Shown here: in pieces, positions 49,701-62,725 of the stretch
Layout: every line of letters starts with the position of its first letter
Numbering within the stretch: the first letter of the stretch is position 1
Source: Colletotrichum lupini
Lineage: Eukaryota > Ascomycota > Sordariomycetes > Glomerellales > Glomerellaceae
Length of the DNA stretch: 64,000 nucleotides
NCBI RefSeq assembly: GCF_023278565.1
Contig: NC_064678.1
Coordinates: 496,001-560,000 of the forward strand
Direction: 5' to 3'
Program-made: the position numbers and the translations under genes
The notes under the pieces: model-generated
The model's input: the letters and a program-made list of their open reading frames with translations, nothing else
Database searches by the model: none
Told to the model about the DNA's origin: nothing

Positions 49701-50117
49701 AAAATAATAGTTATATTTCTTATAATAGTTTAGGTAAAATATTATTTATTAAGTTATTATATATATAAGGATTACTAACTTTATAAAACTAGCTAATATT
49801 AATATAGCTTCTACTTAAAATAAAAAATAATAGTATATTATTATTATCGGAGCGTTAGCGTCTTATAAAATAACTTTAATTATTTAAGTTATTAAATTAA
49901 GCTTAGTAATATAAGCTTAGTACGTAAGTTATTAAAAGAGCTATTTTATAATATATAAACTAGTATAGCCTTAAGGAAAAGAGGATATAAGACGTATTAA
50001 GTTAATAATAACTTCGTAATAAAGCTCCCTTAAGGTATAATTATATAAAGGAGATTATAGAAAGGGATAGGTACTTTAAAAAAAAGTAATAAAATCTAAG
50101 TATATTAATAATAAATC

Positions 50118-50203
50118 TTTAGACTAATTAGAGGTAGAGAATGTTATGCGTCCCTAAGAGCTATGCGTCCGTATTAATTCGTTATACATCCCTATTAATT
50201 CTT
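50118..50203 (-). repeat. right terminal inverted repeat of the nested insert
   Basis: On the plus strand it contains GTTATGCGTCCC, GCTATGCGTCCG and ends TTAATTCTT. This copy keeps a third GACGCATAAC motif that is decayed on the left. Confidence 0.72.
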
Positions 50204-53200
50204 ATTAATAAATACGTAAAGCTTATTAATTATAAAGTTAATTAAGTAGTAAATAAGGCCTCGATTAAGATTCGTTTATTATTACTTAAGTCGTTTATTA
50301 AGTATTTTAATATTTTATTTAATTAGATCTATAGCTTACGTTACTTTAGTATAATTAAAAATTACCTTAGGCTAATATATACTTACAATATATACCCCTT
50401 GCGCAAGCTTAGCTTTATATTACTTCTTAATTTTAGTTATATTTAAATTAATAAGGTTAATTTTCTTACCCTACCCCTTTTATTAAAAAATAACGGTTTC
50501 TTTTTTAATAATAAAAATCCTATTATTAAATACTAGGGGGGCGTTTATTATAAGGACCTTTTTTAGCTTTATTATAAAGCCCGCTTTTTAAAGCTCTTTA
50601 TTCTTTTTTTTTATAAAATTAATATTAAATAGGCCTAATATATTATCGGTTTATATTTTAATAATCCTAAATTAATTACTTTTATACTTAGAGATTAGTA
50701 AGTATAGGTCGTACGTAAATATAATTATTAATAATTAATTAATATAAAAATCGTAGTATATAGCTTATTAATAAGTACCCGATTTTATAAGCCTATATAG
50801 TAGCTTAAGTACTTTAATAATCGTATTTTCTAAGTACTTACTAACTATTTCTTTTAGTAAATAGGCTAGGATTTTCTTTATAAGCCCTATAGCCGATTAA
50901 GTATAGGCTTAGGTAATATTACGGCTTTAAATCTTATATTCTTTTTTTATAGTAATATTATTAATATTATTATTAACTATTAGCTATAGCGCTATATAAT
51001 AAGTAATTATATAAATAGTATTACCTTTTTAATATTACTATACTCTTATATTATATACTTAGATTTCTCGTATAGTTAGAGTATTCCTTTTTTTTTAATT
51101 TTATAAACTATTCGTAATTTAAATATATAAAAATCTATATACTTTTCTAAGTTATAGAGAATAAATTAATAAACCCCTTAATTATAAAGAGTATCTATTT
51201 AAATAAGATCTAATTTCTTAAATAGCTTTTTAATAGTTATAATTATGCCTTTTTTACGTAGTTTAATTATTAACTTAAAATCGTCTTTTTTTTTTATTAT
51301 ATAAAAGGTATTAATTACCTCGTTATTAATAATAAATTACCACGTTAGGGTTTACTATTATATCTTTTTATAACGTTTTATTAGTAATATTAATACTCTT
51401 TTAGTAATTTCCTTTTCTTCATCGTTTATTAATATTACTTTAATAATCTCGTTAAGGATAACTTCTTATACCTCTATTACGGGTTATATAGTTTCCCTTA
51501 GCTCTTTTTTCTTTATAAGTTAAAAATTACCTCGCTAGGATTTATATAATATAGTCTAATTATTATAATTAATACTTTAAGGGGCTAGTTACGATCCTTT
51601 ATAATTACGTAAGATCGCTTATTAATAAAAATTAATTTATATAGCCTAGTTTATTAATAAGTATTTTCGTACTATACTTATATATCCGAATTTAGTAATA
51701 TATTTAAGTTATCCCCTATATTAAGCTTATTATACGTAGTAATTACCTTATTAATTTACTTTTTTATATTTATTTTATATAATACTTATATTATTTTTTT
51801 AATTACTCGGGCTCGTTAGCTTATATTTAGTAATAATAGCGAGGCTAAGGTCGTTTTTAAATATACTCTAAATATTAATAGCGTTAGTATAAGCCCGTTA
51901 GGCCTTATAGTATTATTATAGTATTTAAGTACTATTTAGATATATTCGTTATTAATAAAATTAGGATTTTCCTTTTTAATAATTCTAAACGCCCTTTTTA
52001 GTTATTAATATACCCTTTTTACTTTTTTAATATTATAATACGCTTTAATGAGTACGACTTTTAGTTATATATTATAAGCTATCGTATTTTTTTTAAATTC
52101 TATTAATTTAAAACTAATATTTGCGTCGGTTCTAATACTATCTAGCGGTCCTTAGTATATATTAATCTATTTTTTATAGGGCTACTTATACTATTTTTAT
52201 TTATAAATCCTTAAAGAATTACCCTATTTAAAAAGATATAGCTATATTAATTATATATAAGACTAGCTAATTATTTAAATAGAAGATATTAATAACGATT
52301 TCTTAATTAAAATCAAGCTTATTATATAATTTAAATTTAAATTTATATAGGCTCTGCGTATTTATTTAGTATTAGTAATATACTTTCGTTAACTACTTTA
52401 ATACCCCTATTTTAATATTATTATTATTTAATTACTTTAGGAGGTTATATAGCCTCGTAACTAACGAGTACCTAGATCTCTAATATAATTATCTAAGCTT
52501 ATTTTCCGTTAAGTAATTAATTAACTTCGTATTATTAATAAGCTTTATAAACGTATACCCCTATTATTATTTAATTATTTTAAAATACTTATTATTAGAA
52601 ATTCTATTTTTTATATTATTAAATATAATACTTAGTCGATCTATATCTTTTAAATATAAGAGAAATAGGGTATTAATAAATAAAATATAAAACGTTATTA
52701 TTCCGAAGTACGTTTTTATTTTTATTATACTTAGAGTAACGATTTTCTTACTTAGGCTAAAGCTAATTTTTATAATACCCGCTATTAATATATTAAGTAT
52801 TACTAATATAATCTTTTATAACGCTTAGAATTACCCTTTTTTTCTTATTAACTATTATAATACCTTAGTATTTAAAATAATCTTATAAAAACTATCTAGG
52901 CCGTACTTTTTACTTATATAGAATGCTTATACGAGCTTAGTATTTAATAAATCTAAGTAGTATAAAAAGGACCCCTCTAGCTACCCTTAGATTTACTTAG
53001 TACTGTAATTTTTTTTTTTAAATATTAAAAAGAGTAGCGTCTTTTTTTTAGGTATTAAGAGAATAGGTTTTTACCTTATTAAATTCGCCCTTTTAGCTAC
53101 TTCTATATTTATTATTTAAGGGACCTTTTTTTATCATTTATAAATAAAAGCTTACTTATTAAGAGCTTTTATTACTTTTTATTCGTTTAGCTTCGTATAT

Positions 53201-56200
53201 TTTCTAAAGGCTAATAAAGTAAAAAAAGAGTAGTTAACGTCGTTAATTTTATTATAATTTAATTTATTAATATAGGGGGTAAAATCTTTTTTATTTTCTA
53301 AATCTTTTATAGGGAGCGGATACTCTAAGCCGCTACTTTAGCTATTATTACTAAGTTCCGTACCCCTAGATTTACCCTTATATATAATAAAGAATTAGTT
53401 AAACTAACGAGGGCTAGTTTTACTATTTATTACCCTTAACTTTTTATATTATTTATATAATTTCGTACGCTCTGTTTTAAAATAGTTACTTAATTAATAT
53501 TTTATTTTTATAAATATAGTATTATGTCTTTTATTATTTTATTTATAAGTTAAATCTCTACTTATTTAACGTATCTAGGCCTCCCTATTAATAATTACTA
53601 TATTTAGCCTCTTTTTTTTATTATTATATATTTAATTAACTTAATATTATTAATAAGGGCCGTCGTATACTTAGAGGTAGGTTTAGTATAATATTCTTAT
53701 TTTAATATTGGAGCTAGATCTTAGCTTTAAATAGAGCGTCTTATAATCTTTGGGTACTTAGTATAGGGTTATTTTTACCTCTAATATGCACTAGATTATA
53801 ATATAGAAATATTTAACTTTTCGCTTATTAATCCCTTTATTTAACTAGGTTTTTATTAGTTTATTAATTCGATTAATAAGCTTTTTAAAGATCTTTACTC
53901 GCAATTTACCTTTTATTATTCTAGCTATAGATATAAAAAAAATTATTTATAACTTAAATAGGAGCTTTAGGTTTTTATTATAGGTCTCGAAGCGGCTTTA
54001 GATTACGTTAATAATACTAAAAAAGTCGTTTTAATTAAGATTACGTACCGCTTCGTAATAATAATCCGAGGTTTTATTTACGAGGACGATATTAATTATT
54101 AAATAGTACTAATATCCCCTTATCCTAACCTTTTTATAATAATTATAAAATATTATTAGGGTTTCTTATAAGACCTTATACTTCCCTCTAAAATATAATT
54201 TCTTTTTTAAAAAGATCTTTTTAAAGTTTATAAATTACCTCGTATTTATTATTATATTTTTAGTATTTATATACGATCCCTACGTTATTATATATTATTA
54301 GTAGTTTTAGGTCGTTTAATCTTTTTCATTAATTAGTTAGTACTAAATTTCGTATTAATAATAGTAACGAGTTATAGATTAAAATAAGTAGAATTATTAA
54401 TTATCATATTTTTAGTACTTTATTTTATTTTTATATATTTGTTTATAATAATAGATTATTATTAATAATTATAAAGAAGAAATCTACGTTATTTACTTCT
54501 TTTTTAAATTTATTAAAACGATTATACGCCTTATTAACTTATACTTAGTTTTATAATACGAATTCCTCTTTTATAATTATTATTACTAGGATTTTATATA
54601 GTTCTTATAACTATAACTATATTAGTAATATCCCTCGTATATAAAGGAATTTATTAATTACTTTTATAATTCCTAAGCTTATATTTATAAATTATTTATT
54701 TAGCTAGTAACTAAGGTTATTTACGATTTTATAAAATAGGAGTTGCCCTTATAGCACCTTTTTTTTATAAACCTTAGTTAAATAGATTAATATTACGTTA
54801 ATTTACTTATTATTAGACTAATTTATAATTTTATATGTTTACGTTCCTTAATAGTCCGGGTTAATATCTACTTATTTATAAAGGATTAGGATTTTATTTA
54901 AAATCGGGTTCCTCTCTCTTCTCTTTTACTTTAACTTATTAAAAATCGTACTCTAATTTATACTTATATTAATCATTACTAACGTATTTAATTTTAATAA
55001 AGATATATTTAATTTACGTATTAGCCGTAATAAATTTATACTTTTATTACTTAACGAATTTACTAAAGTTTAAGAAATTCCTATTTCTTTTTACTATCTC
55101 GCTACTACTCTCGTTTTTATTATTTTTAATAATTATTATTACTTTTTTAAATCGTTAGTTATCGTACTTATTAAAATCCTCTTTTTTATTTAATATAAAA
55201 AAATAAGTTTTAATAGTTCCTTTTCTTAATAATAGTAGTAGATATTTATATTATTATAAGAAAATATAATAATTAGTCTTAAGATTTTTATTAGCTATTA
55301 ACTTTTTATTATTTTATATACTTTTAGTTTTTTAAACCTCGTACTTTTTATAATTTCTAAATAGCTTCCTTCTTTAACTTACCTCTTTTAGGGTAGTATT
55401 TTATAAGAATAGTCAAAAATAAATACTAAGTAGCTCGTAGAGGAGCTATATAGGTTATTAAGTACGGTTAGTAAAGTTAAGCCCTCTTTTTTATAAAATT
55501 ATAAACGTTAAGGACTTATTAAAAATACTTAATTATTATTTATATTTAATAAGGCTAAATACTTTAAAAATCTTTTTTTACGGCTTTTTAATACTTTATT
55601 TTGTATTCTTCAAGTAGTTTTTTTTATAGCTTAATTATAATTAAGTAATTATTACTTATTAATAAACTTTCTTATTACTTAGTTAATTTTTTAAAATTAA
55701 TAATCTCGCGCCGGGAGTTAGTATAAAAAGAGCTCCTTAGTAGCTTTTTAAAAGATTTCTTTTTTTTTTCCCTTAGAGCCGTATTTTCTTAGCTTTTTTT
55801 AAACTAATAATAATTATAATAAGAGATTATAAAACTATTTTAAAATAACTACTTTTTTTTTAAATTAATCTCTAAGATTTATAATACTCTTAACTTAATA
55901 TTTTTAAGACCTCTAAATTCCTTCTTTTTTTATTAAACCGTCCTTTATATTATATTTTTAAGTAATACTCGGGGGGGTAGTTAAGGGGGTTATAAAAAGA
56001 TTCTCGAAATTATAAGCTTAGGGTTATATTTATAAAATCCTCGTAGTGATAGACCTTTTTATATATTATAAATCTCTTAGTTTTATAATTCCTATATAAG
56101 TTCTTATTATACTTACTAAAAATATTTATATTTAAAAATCCCTTTTTTTAATTATATAGTTCTCTTTTATATCATATTATTAAGCTCGTTTATTATATTA

Positions 56201-56568
56201 ATTAATTAAGTAAGTAGTTGCTATATAATTATTTCTTTTTACTAATTTAACTAGCTAATTTCTAATTATAAGCCGGCTATAGAAAAGTTATTTAATAAAA
56301 AAGCTACTTAAAATAATAATAAAGAGCTAGTTACTTAAGTAGTTTTATTAATTAATATAGTTTAATATAATAAACGTCGACCTCTTATAAATAGTAAAGG
56401 GCTATAATTACCTAATTCCGTGCGGTATTTAAAAATTACCCCTTTTTATTTATTTTTATAAAGTTAATTAGTATAAATCTCCTATCCTATATAGTATTAA
56501 AAGGTCGTCTTTTTTACGTAGTAAAATACCTTACTAATTTATAATAATAGAATTTAATTACTAATTAA

Positions 56569-56773
56569 TATTAATATTCTTATTTTAAAATATTTAGTTT
56601 AAACCGTAATTAATAAAGAGATTAATTAAACTATATAAATATCTATATAATAAGTATAAAAAGGAGTTTTTAACTATAGGTTAGGCTAGCTATAATAACC
56701 CTAAATAGGGCCCTTAATTAGCCCCTACGTAGTTAGCTATATACCGCGGTCGAATTAGACTTCTAATCCGATA
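56569..56773 (-). repeat. 5' LTR of the second copia element
   Basis: It is 205 bp, ending CTAATCCGATA on the plus strand (TATCGGATTAG on the minus strand, same as the first element). It differs from the 202-bp LTRs of the first copy by transitions and a 3-bp length change near 56645. Confidence 0.88.
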
Positions 56774-56778
56774 CTCGT

Positions 56779-58539
56779 TAATGGCCGTTTCTATAGTAGT
56801 TGGGGCCAAGCAACATGGCAGAGGTGTAATCTGCGTGATGATCTGCCACTACGGAGTGGATGGGCAAGGTGAATATTGCAGCTCTGTCCATCGGGTTGAT
56901 GAACTTCAAGGCGTCTTCTGAGTGCGGACAAGTTAGGCCTGGCAAGGAAGTTTACTGCCGTCCGTGTGGTATGATTGTGCATCCGGGTCGGACGCAAGAT
57001 GCCCGGCATACTATGCACGTCTTCGGCTCGCTGATGGGTCCGCCCGCCGTCGATTGTTCGGTTTTCAGCTCGCCGTGCTGCCCCATGTGGCCACAGACAC
57101 GCGGCAGTCACTCGATTCGCGATGGACCAGTGCCGAATTTGTTTGCAACGGCCAAAGGTGGGCACTCGCCGGGTCTGTTGGTGTCTTGATCGGAGCAGCT
57201 CGACAGGTGAGGGACGCAACATGCGGTGTGGAGATGATGGCCCATCCCGGCCTTGGAGGTGTCCGGATACGGATGCCAATGTTGACCCTGGCTAGCGATA
57301 ATGGTGCATGTTGGAACTTGGATAAACATGGGTGCGTAAATTGGTTTCCATGTTCAAGTCTCGCTGTCGCTGGTTCGTCATCAACTTCATCGAAGACTCC
57401 AGGTTGGCCATGGCCATCCTCCCTGCTAGTGACGCCAGCGGGTCTGGGTTTGTCACGTCACCGGACCTAGGGGTTCTGATCGAATGAGAAAAAGAATTGA
57501 TTGTTGTTATTGATCGCTGTTGGAAGAAAGATTGGCTGGTAGCTGTACCGACTGATGTGTCGGACTACCTTACCCTGCTGTAGAGGCGTTGTTGAGATCT
57601 CGCAGAGCAGAGGGAGAGGGCTGAATCTGGGCCACAAAGAGGTTTGAAGGACTCGTAGAATCGAAGATCCTCGTCAAGTCTTTTTTCGAGCCGTATCGAG
57701 GTTCCCAAATTCGTGGAGAAGGTGAGGCAGAAGAAGTAGTGTGGTGATGCGTTTTTTGGTGTTGAGTGGACCTTCAGAGATTCAAGTGTGGCTGAGGATG
57801 TCGGCGATTCCGATGCTCCGACTGTGGCTCAGCTGAGGCGGTGCACATCAGCCACTCACCGCCAGCCACGCGACGGCATTCGCGCCCAAAGCTCCCGCAG
57901 CTCTCCACTGGCACCACTCACCCACGCACCAACGCGAAGCGCGCCCGCACACCGCACACCGCATCGCAAGGCAGCGAGCTCTCAGTTCGTCTCGGCGGCA
58001 TGGGGAAAAAAAGAGGCTCAGCAGGTTCTTTGCCCTGGTCTCTGACCCCGTACAGACCCCGTCGAGACCCAACCTCCTCCAGTCATCTCCCCAGTCACAT
58101 CGAGTCCGCGCCCACCTCGTGACCTCAGAGGCTCTCAGTCAAGATGACCCATCGTCGGCCAGACCAGGGTGTCTTCGTTGTTTATCCAAGTTCTTGTTCT
58201 CGTTCTTGATGCTGGTTTGGGCTGCGGGTCGTCACTTGCGAGGCCATCTTGGACGTGGCCCTGATTCACGCACACGCATAACAGCAAATGTCGTGAATCC
58301 CCTTCAAAGTGTCGTCACGCTGTTCTTTTTCTTGCCTTTCTCCTGGCCGACTCTTGGCAAGTCTTTACCTTCTTTTTGACGCGACCTTTACCCGCTGCCG
58401 CTATCGCATTTGAGCTTTCCATCCTTCGCATCTTCCTTGGCGCTCCGGCTGCTATAGACGAAGACATTCACGAACTTTGAACTAAGAAGGAAACGACGAC
58501 GACGAACAAATCCATTGTTCAACTCGAAGGGAGGAAACA
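56779..58539. other. intergenic between the second retroelement and the T5orf172 gene
   Basis: No gene is recognised. The frame at 56791-57279 (minus) and its plus-strand partners lack motifs. The sequence from about 57.8 kb is C-rich and ends in a leader-like stretch before 58540. Confidence 0.4.
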
Positions 58540-59823
58540 ATGGGATACATTGCAAACACGCCCGAGGAGCGCCTCGAGCGATCAGACTCGAAGAATCCAA
58601 AGACAACGTGCAAGGGCCTCACGGGCGCAGGAAACCTATGCCGCAACTCAGTCACGCCCGCGAGGGGCAAGATGCTTTCGCCAACGGCCAAGGAGGAGTC
58701 GCTCTACTGCCACCACCACAAAGACCAGGCTGCAAGTCGCTCTGCACAGTCGAGTCCCGGCCCTAGACTGTCCGGCAGACCCATCTTGGAAGAGCGAACG
58801 AGCATCGACACTCTCGCGGACCGTCTTGGCCTGGTGGACGTAGGCTCCAACCCAACCAAGAAACAGAAACGGCCTCATGGAGGACGGCTCAGTGGCGGTA
58901 GTGGGACACAAACCACGAGCGCCTCGAAGCCGCCCTCGGCATATACACGTCCGCCGCAAAAGCAGCGCAAGGAATTACACCTCTGCTGCTGCTTCAGCAT
59001 CCCCATCGACGAGGTCCAGGAATCCCAGCCCGCCCCTCGGCCCCAGCCGCGACCGGTGCAGAACGGCGGCTCCGCAGCCATGCCCCGGCCCTCGAGCCAG
59101 CTCCTGGCCCCTTCGAATTCGCGCCCGCGACCGAGCACGTCGAGCCACTCCCGGAAGAGCTCCCAGCAGGCGTCCCCTCAGCCGCTCTCGACGTCCCAGA
59201 CAGCGCAGTACCTATCACTCATCCCCCCATCGACCGACCCCCAGACAGCATCGGCGCTCATGGCGGAGTTGGCGAGGCCGTACGGCAGCTCTGAAGAAGC
59301 GGGCTACATCTACATGTTTTGGATCACCCCGACTTCCAAAAAGGAGGCGGCCCCTGTGCAGGAAGCGAGATCGCTGCTTGCACCGCCTTCGCCAGCCCGG
59401 GGCGTGGGACGCAACCGACGGTCTAGCGACGTGGTATCGGCCTTTGCAAACGCCAACGGCGGCGCATCGGGAGACAATAAGATGCTCATCAAGATTGGAC
59501 GGGCGCAGAACGTCCAGCGCAGGATGCAACAGTGGACAAAGCAGTGTTCCTACGAGATCGAGGTACTGCGGTACTACCCGTACATACCGGGAGCGAGCGC
59601 GGCATCGGGACAGCAACCGCGCATGACGCCGCATGTGCACCGCGTCGAGCGGCTCATCCACATTGAGCTGTCGGGCATGGGACTGCATGCCGGGCCCATA
59701 ACGTGTGCCGGATGCACTTCGGTGCACCGCGAGTGGTTTGAGGTGCAGACGTCCAAGAAGGGCATCGGCGCGGTGGACGATGTGATTCGGAGATGGGTTG
59801 ACTGGGACGAGACGACTGTTTGA
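58540..59823 (+). CDS. T5orf172 (DUF1766, GIY-YIG-related) domain protein
   Basis: A single exon of 427 aa. The N-terminus has a zinc-binding-like pattern (TCKGLTGAGNLCRNSV at about 23-38, then YCHHHKDQ), as seen in fungal proteins of this family. A Pro/Ser-rich disordered linker covers about residues 65-245. The C-terminal T5orf172 domain starts at GYIYMFWITP (about 254) and includes LIKIGRAQNVQRRMQQW, YEIEVLRYYPY, HRVERLIHIEL and CAGCTSVHREWFEV. This fold is related to GIY-YIG nucleases, but cellular members have no defined role. Start ATG 58540 follows GGAAACA; the next Met is far downstream. Confidence 0.92.
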   Translation: MGYIANTPEERLERSDSKNPKTTCKGLTGAGNLCRNSVTPARGKMLSPTAKEESLYCHHHKDQAASRSAQSSPGPRLSGRPILEERTSIDTLADRLGLVDVGSNPTKKQKRPHGGRLSGGSGTQTTSASKPPSAYTRPPQKQRKELHLCCCFSIPIDEVQESQPAPRPQPRPVQNGGSAAMPRPSSQLLAPSNSRPRPSTSSHSRKSSQQASPQPLSTSQTAQYLSLIPPSTDPQTASALMAELARPYGSSEEAGYIYMFWITPTSKKEAAPVQEARSLLAPPSPARGVGRNRRSSDVVSAFANANGGASGDNKMLIKIGRAQNVQRRMQQWTKQCSYEIEVLRYYPYIPGASAASGQQPRMTPHVHRVERLIHIELSGMGLHAGPITCAGCTSVHREWFEVQTSKKGIGAVDDVIRRWVDWDETTV

Positions 59824-62725
59824 GTCTGGCGGGTTGACCAGACTTGCACAGGACTACCTTTGGAGTGCCTCAGTGGTGATCAAGTGATCACTGGATGCTG
59901 GGCCTAAGCCCTTTTATCTGCACGCATTGCATGGCGGACGGCGCAAGGGAATCTTTCATCGCATTCGAATCTCGTATAGCATTTGAATCAGTATCAAAAG
60001 AGTACAGCAGACTGCAACCAGACTTCGGGGCAATAACAGAACCCTGCATTTCGGCAGCTGCCCGCGGGCCTCGACCGGTCGGGATTCCGCCGGTTCGGGT
60101 CACCAAGGAAAGACTCACGAATACAAGCGGAGTACTCCTTAGATGTTTGAGTTTTACGTTTTTACTGTGTATGTTTTTACGTTTGCTCTGCAGGTTGATG
60201 CAATTTCAAAAGCCGATGGCGCAATTTCAGACCTCGACCCATGGCCTCCACGGTTCCCGGGCGGGTGGCAGCCGTATCCCAACGTCAGCTGAAGACAAGG
60301 TTCAATTACGGGGACTATGACTGTAAGATCAAAAGGAACACAAACTGTGAGCATCCCACGCTGCTACAGTTTCCATGTGTCATTGTGGTTCTCTTCTTGG
60401 TTGAAGACTCGGGCTCTTTGGCTCTTGATCAAGTTGCCGAAAGTGGTTTACTCTTGTAGACTCTTGATCATTACTGCACCTACGGAGTACGGATACATAC
60501 AATGAACGGTCTTTAAGTCTCATAACCAAGATTACAGGCAAGCAGCACACACTAGCGGTAGACTGATACAACGTGTATGTACAGGTTGCTCCAGGTGTCC
60601 AGCAAACGTCGAGGACGGCACGGATGTGGCCCGACGGTGCCACCACCTCCCGCCCACCCTGCTCGTTGCATGCAGCATCCTGGGAATGCTGACGAGCTAA
60701 TGCAGAACCAGAGGGACGGCGGGGGACACCACCGTTGGAGCCTTGGACTCTGCTCTGGAGGTATGAGCGTCTGGGCGTCCCCCAGCTTCGAGGCCAAACT
60801 TTCAGTGCTCTCCACGCCTTCAAGCTCTGACCCGGACCGAGTGAGTAAACATGGACTGGTTGGTTGCTCAGTGTCTCTGTTGAAGATTCATTCGGCCATA
60901 ACTCAATGTGTTGGTCTCACAGAAAACAAACAGAACGGTGACTGTTGATGAGAGTCTCACATCTCAGATCATCAGCCAGACATTCGTCTCACTCGTCATT
61001 CCTCGCCCTGCCAAGCTTGGTGTTTCCGCGTGCCGAGCAAGTGCCTCATCTCTTGGCCATCTCTTGACAACCTCTTGGACTTTTTGTTTCCCGCTCAGAG
61101 GGCCGCTCGCTGCTTGGCGCTGGCACAAATCCTCCGAGCAAACTCGCACCCACCAACAAGCCCTACTAGTCTGTTAATCTGTGAACGAGGGCAGCGTCAC
61201 TTCATCAGGACTGGAGGGGGGACTGGCGGGGGGGCTGACCGGGGACGACGTCACTAGCTCGAGCAAGCTTTTCTGGTGGCGCATCTTCCGATGCTTGTCG
61301 TTGCTTGTCCTGTTTGGCATTTTTGCTTGTCTCTTGTCGATCGCTGGTGTCGCCCCCGGGAACTCAATTGGCTCTTCAACGACATTGAGTCTCTCTCGCA
61401 AGAACTGCACCGGTGCCCGGCGACGCCGCGGCCGTAAGAAACGTTCGTTCTACTCGACACGCTAGAGGGTTTGGTTTGGTCACCAAGTATCCAATGTCAT
61501 CTCTTGAACGACATCTCGACGGGGATAGCAACAACAAGTTCGCCTCTTTATGGGTACCCTACTGCAGATACTGGCAAGGTAGGCAATGCTAACCTAGCAC
61601 GGCTAGGTACCTCCAAGGCCCCAACAGTCTTTCCGAGCCGCGAAGCCATCCGCGATCCAGTTCCCCTTTGAGAGAAGCGCCGCCTGTAGCTGGACGTCTT
61701 CCCCATATCTTGCAATGACGTGCTCCGCGAGCCTGGGCCGGATTGTGATCCCCTTTTGACGCCTTTGGTCCTCGACAACTTTGAGAGGCTCTGAAATCTC
61801 TGACCGGGGCGGAACTCGAGTTCCACCCACGTACGGGGGAGATCCTTCTCCTCCCCTTGCTCCCCTCTGCATGCTTTCACATTTCCTGGCTGCATTGGCT
61901 GGTTTCTGACTGGAGGATGTCCGCTGGTGGGTATCGTAATCTGTGGCGGACGCTTTCAAGCAACTTTGCCATGGTCGAAATGTGTCGAACGACTAGCCAA
62001 AGTGACATGGCAATAAACCTGTTCTGTGGTGCCTCTTGAGGTATCGCCATCATCTTTGACAAGGCGAAATCCCTCTGCTCTCTCACGCTCTCTAGGGATA
62101 ACACCATCCGCACACCCCTTCCCAGTTGCTGTTGTCTGCGCATACTCGATCTGCCTACTGCAGTCTCCTGCAAGTCGCATGCAACGAGCTCCTCCCATCG
62201 CTCCCTCCGGCCCAGTTTACACTCCTGGTTCGCAAGGAACCCGCGTCCGTGGCTCCAGCCCTTCTTCGGCCGTTCCCAACTTCCCATGTCACCTTGCCAT
62301 GTCGCATCTCTCTTCCCAACTGCCGGCATCATACTGCTGACGCCTGGCCAAGCTGATCTTTTTCCTCTTCACAAGTAGCCTGTAGCTCTTTGCCTCTCCC
62401 TCCTTCTCCTCGTACCCTTAAACTCGCACGTCCCACGTGCTCGCGCATTCTCTCCGTCATCCTGTGCCTGGAGACTGTTCTGAACTCTACCTCCCTCTTG
62501 TCCTCGTCCCTCCTCCTCTTCTACACCTCCGTCTTTTCTCTTCTTCTCCATCCGCCGAACTGCCACTTGAGCGTCCGTGATCCGTCCCACCGTATCGTCA
62601 CACCAGTATACCACTGCGCCATTGCCATCGATATCATCACCCACCCGCATTGCGAAACCCCGTCGCCTCTACCCCTCCATCTCCCAGTGTCACCCGGCGC
62701 ATCGCCGCGACTCAATTGGCGCGCC
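59824..62725. other. intergenic and long leader of the permease gene
   Basis: No supported gene in 2.9 kb. From about 62,340 to 62,700 the plus strand is very rich in C and T (many CTC, TCC, TTC runs), a common feature of fungal promoters and 5' leaders of well-expressed genes. Several 60-150 codon frames on both strands lack motifs. Confidence 0.45.

Larger units (their letters stand above)
46621..50203. mobile_element. nested DNA transposon-like insert with long terminal inverted repeats
   Basis: About 3.58 kb interrupts the RNase H region of the second copia element. Its ends form inverted repeats of roughly 85 bp (46621-46706 against 50118-50203). The repeats contain the motif GGACGCATA two or three times and a shared TCTAATTAGT. 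The flanking duplication is best read as 8 bp (ATTAATAA at 46613-46620 and 50204-50211), although 8-10 bp fits because the target is AT-rich. No open frame survives in the extremely AT-rich interior, so superfamily is not determined; hAT (8 bp) or MULE-type (8-10 bp, long TIRs) fit best. Confidence 0.72.
45790..56773 (-). mobile_element. second copia element, minus orientation, heavily decayed, with a nested insert
   Basis: It spans 10,984 bp, flanked by CTCGT at 45785-45789 and 56774-56778. LTRs are 205 bp at each end. It is homologous throughout to the element at 27301-34269, read in reverse: RNase H relics at about 46150-46620 and 50204-50450, reverse transcriptase about 50460-51500, integrase about 51900-52560, protease and gag further right. 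A second transposon lies inside (46621-50203). Without that insert it is about 7.39 kb, some 0.42 kb longer than the first copy. It is much more AT-rich than the first, with long runs of TTA/TAT and no open frame. It is non-functional. Confidence 0.9.

Noticed and set aside
46150..56560. Direct and inverted short AT repeats resembling a CRISPR array or centromere
   Set aside because: They are explained by RIP-driven low complexity of a degraded retroelement; there is no regular repeat-spacer unit.
27301..56773. The two copia copies as the ends of one giant composite transposon
   Set aside because: Each copy has its own different 5-bp target duplication (ATTTC and CTCGT), so they inserted independently.
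58877..59626. 249-codon Arg/Pro-rich frame inside the T5orf172 gene
   Set aside because: It is a shifted frame of the GC-rich coding sequence; the main frame carries the conserved domain.
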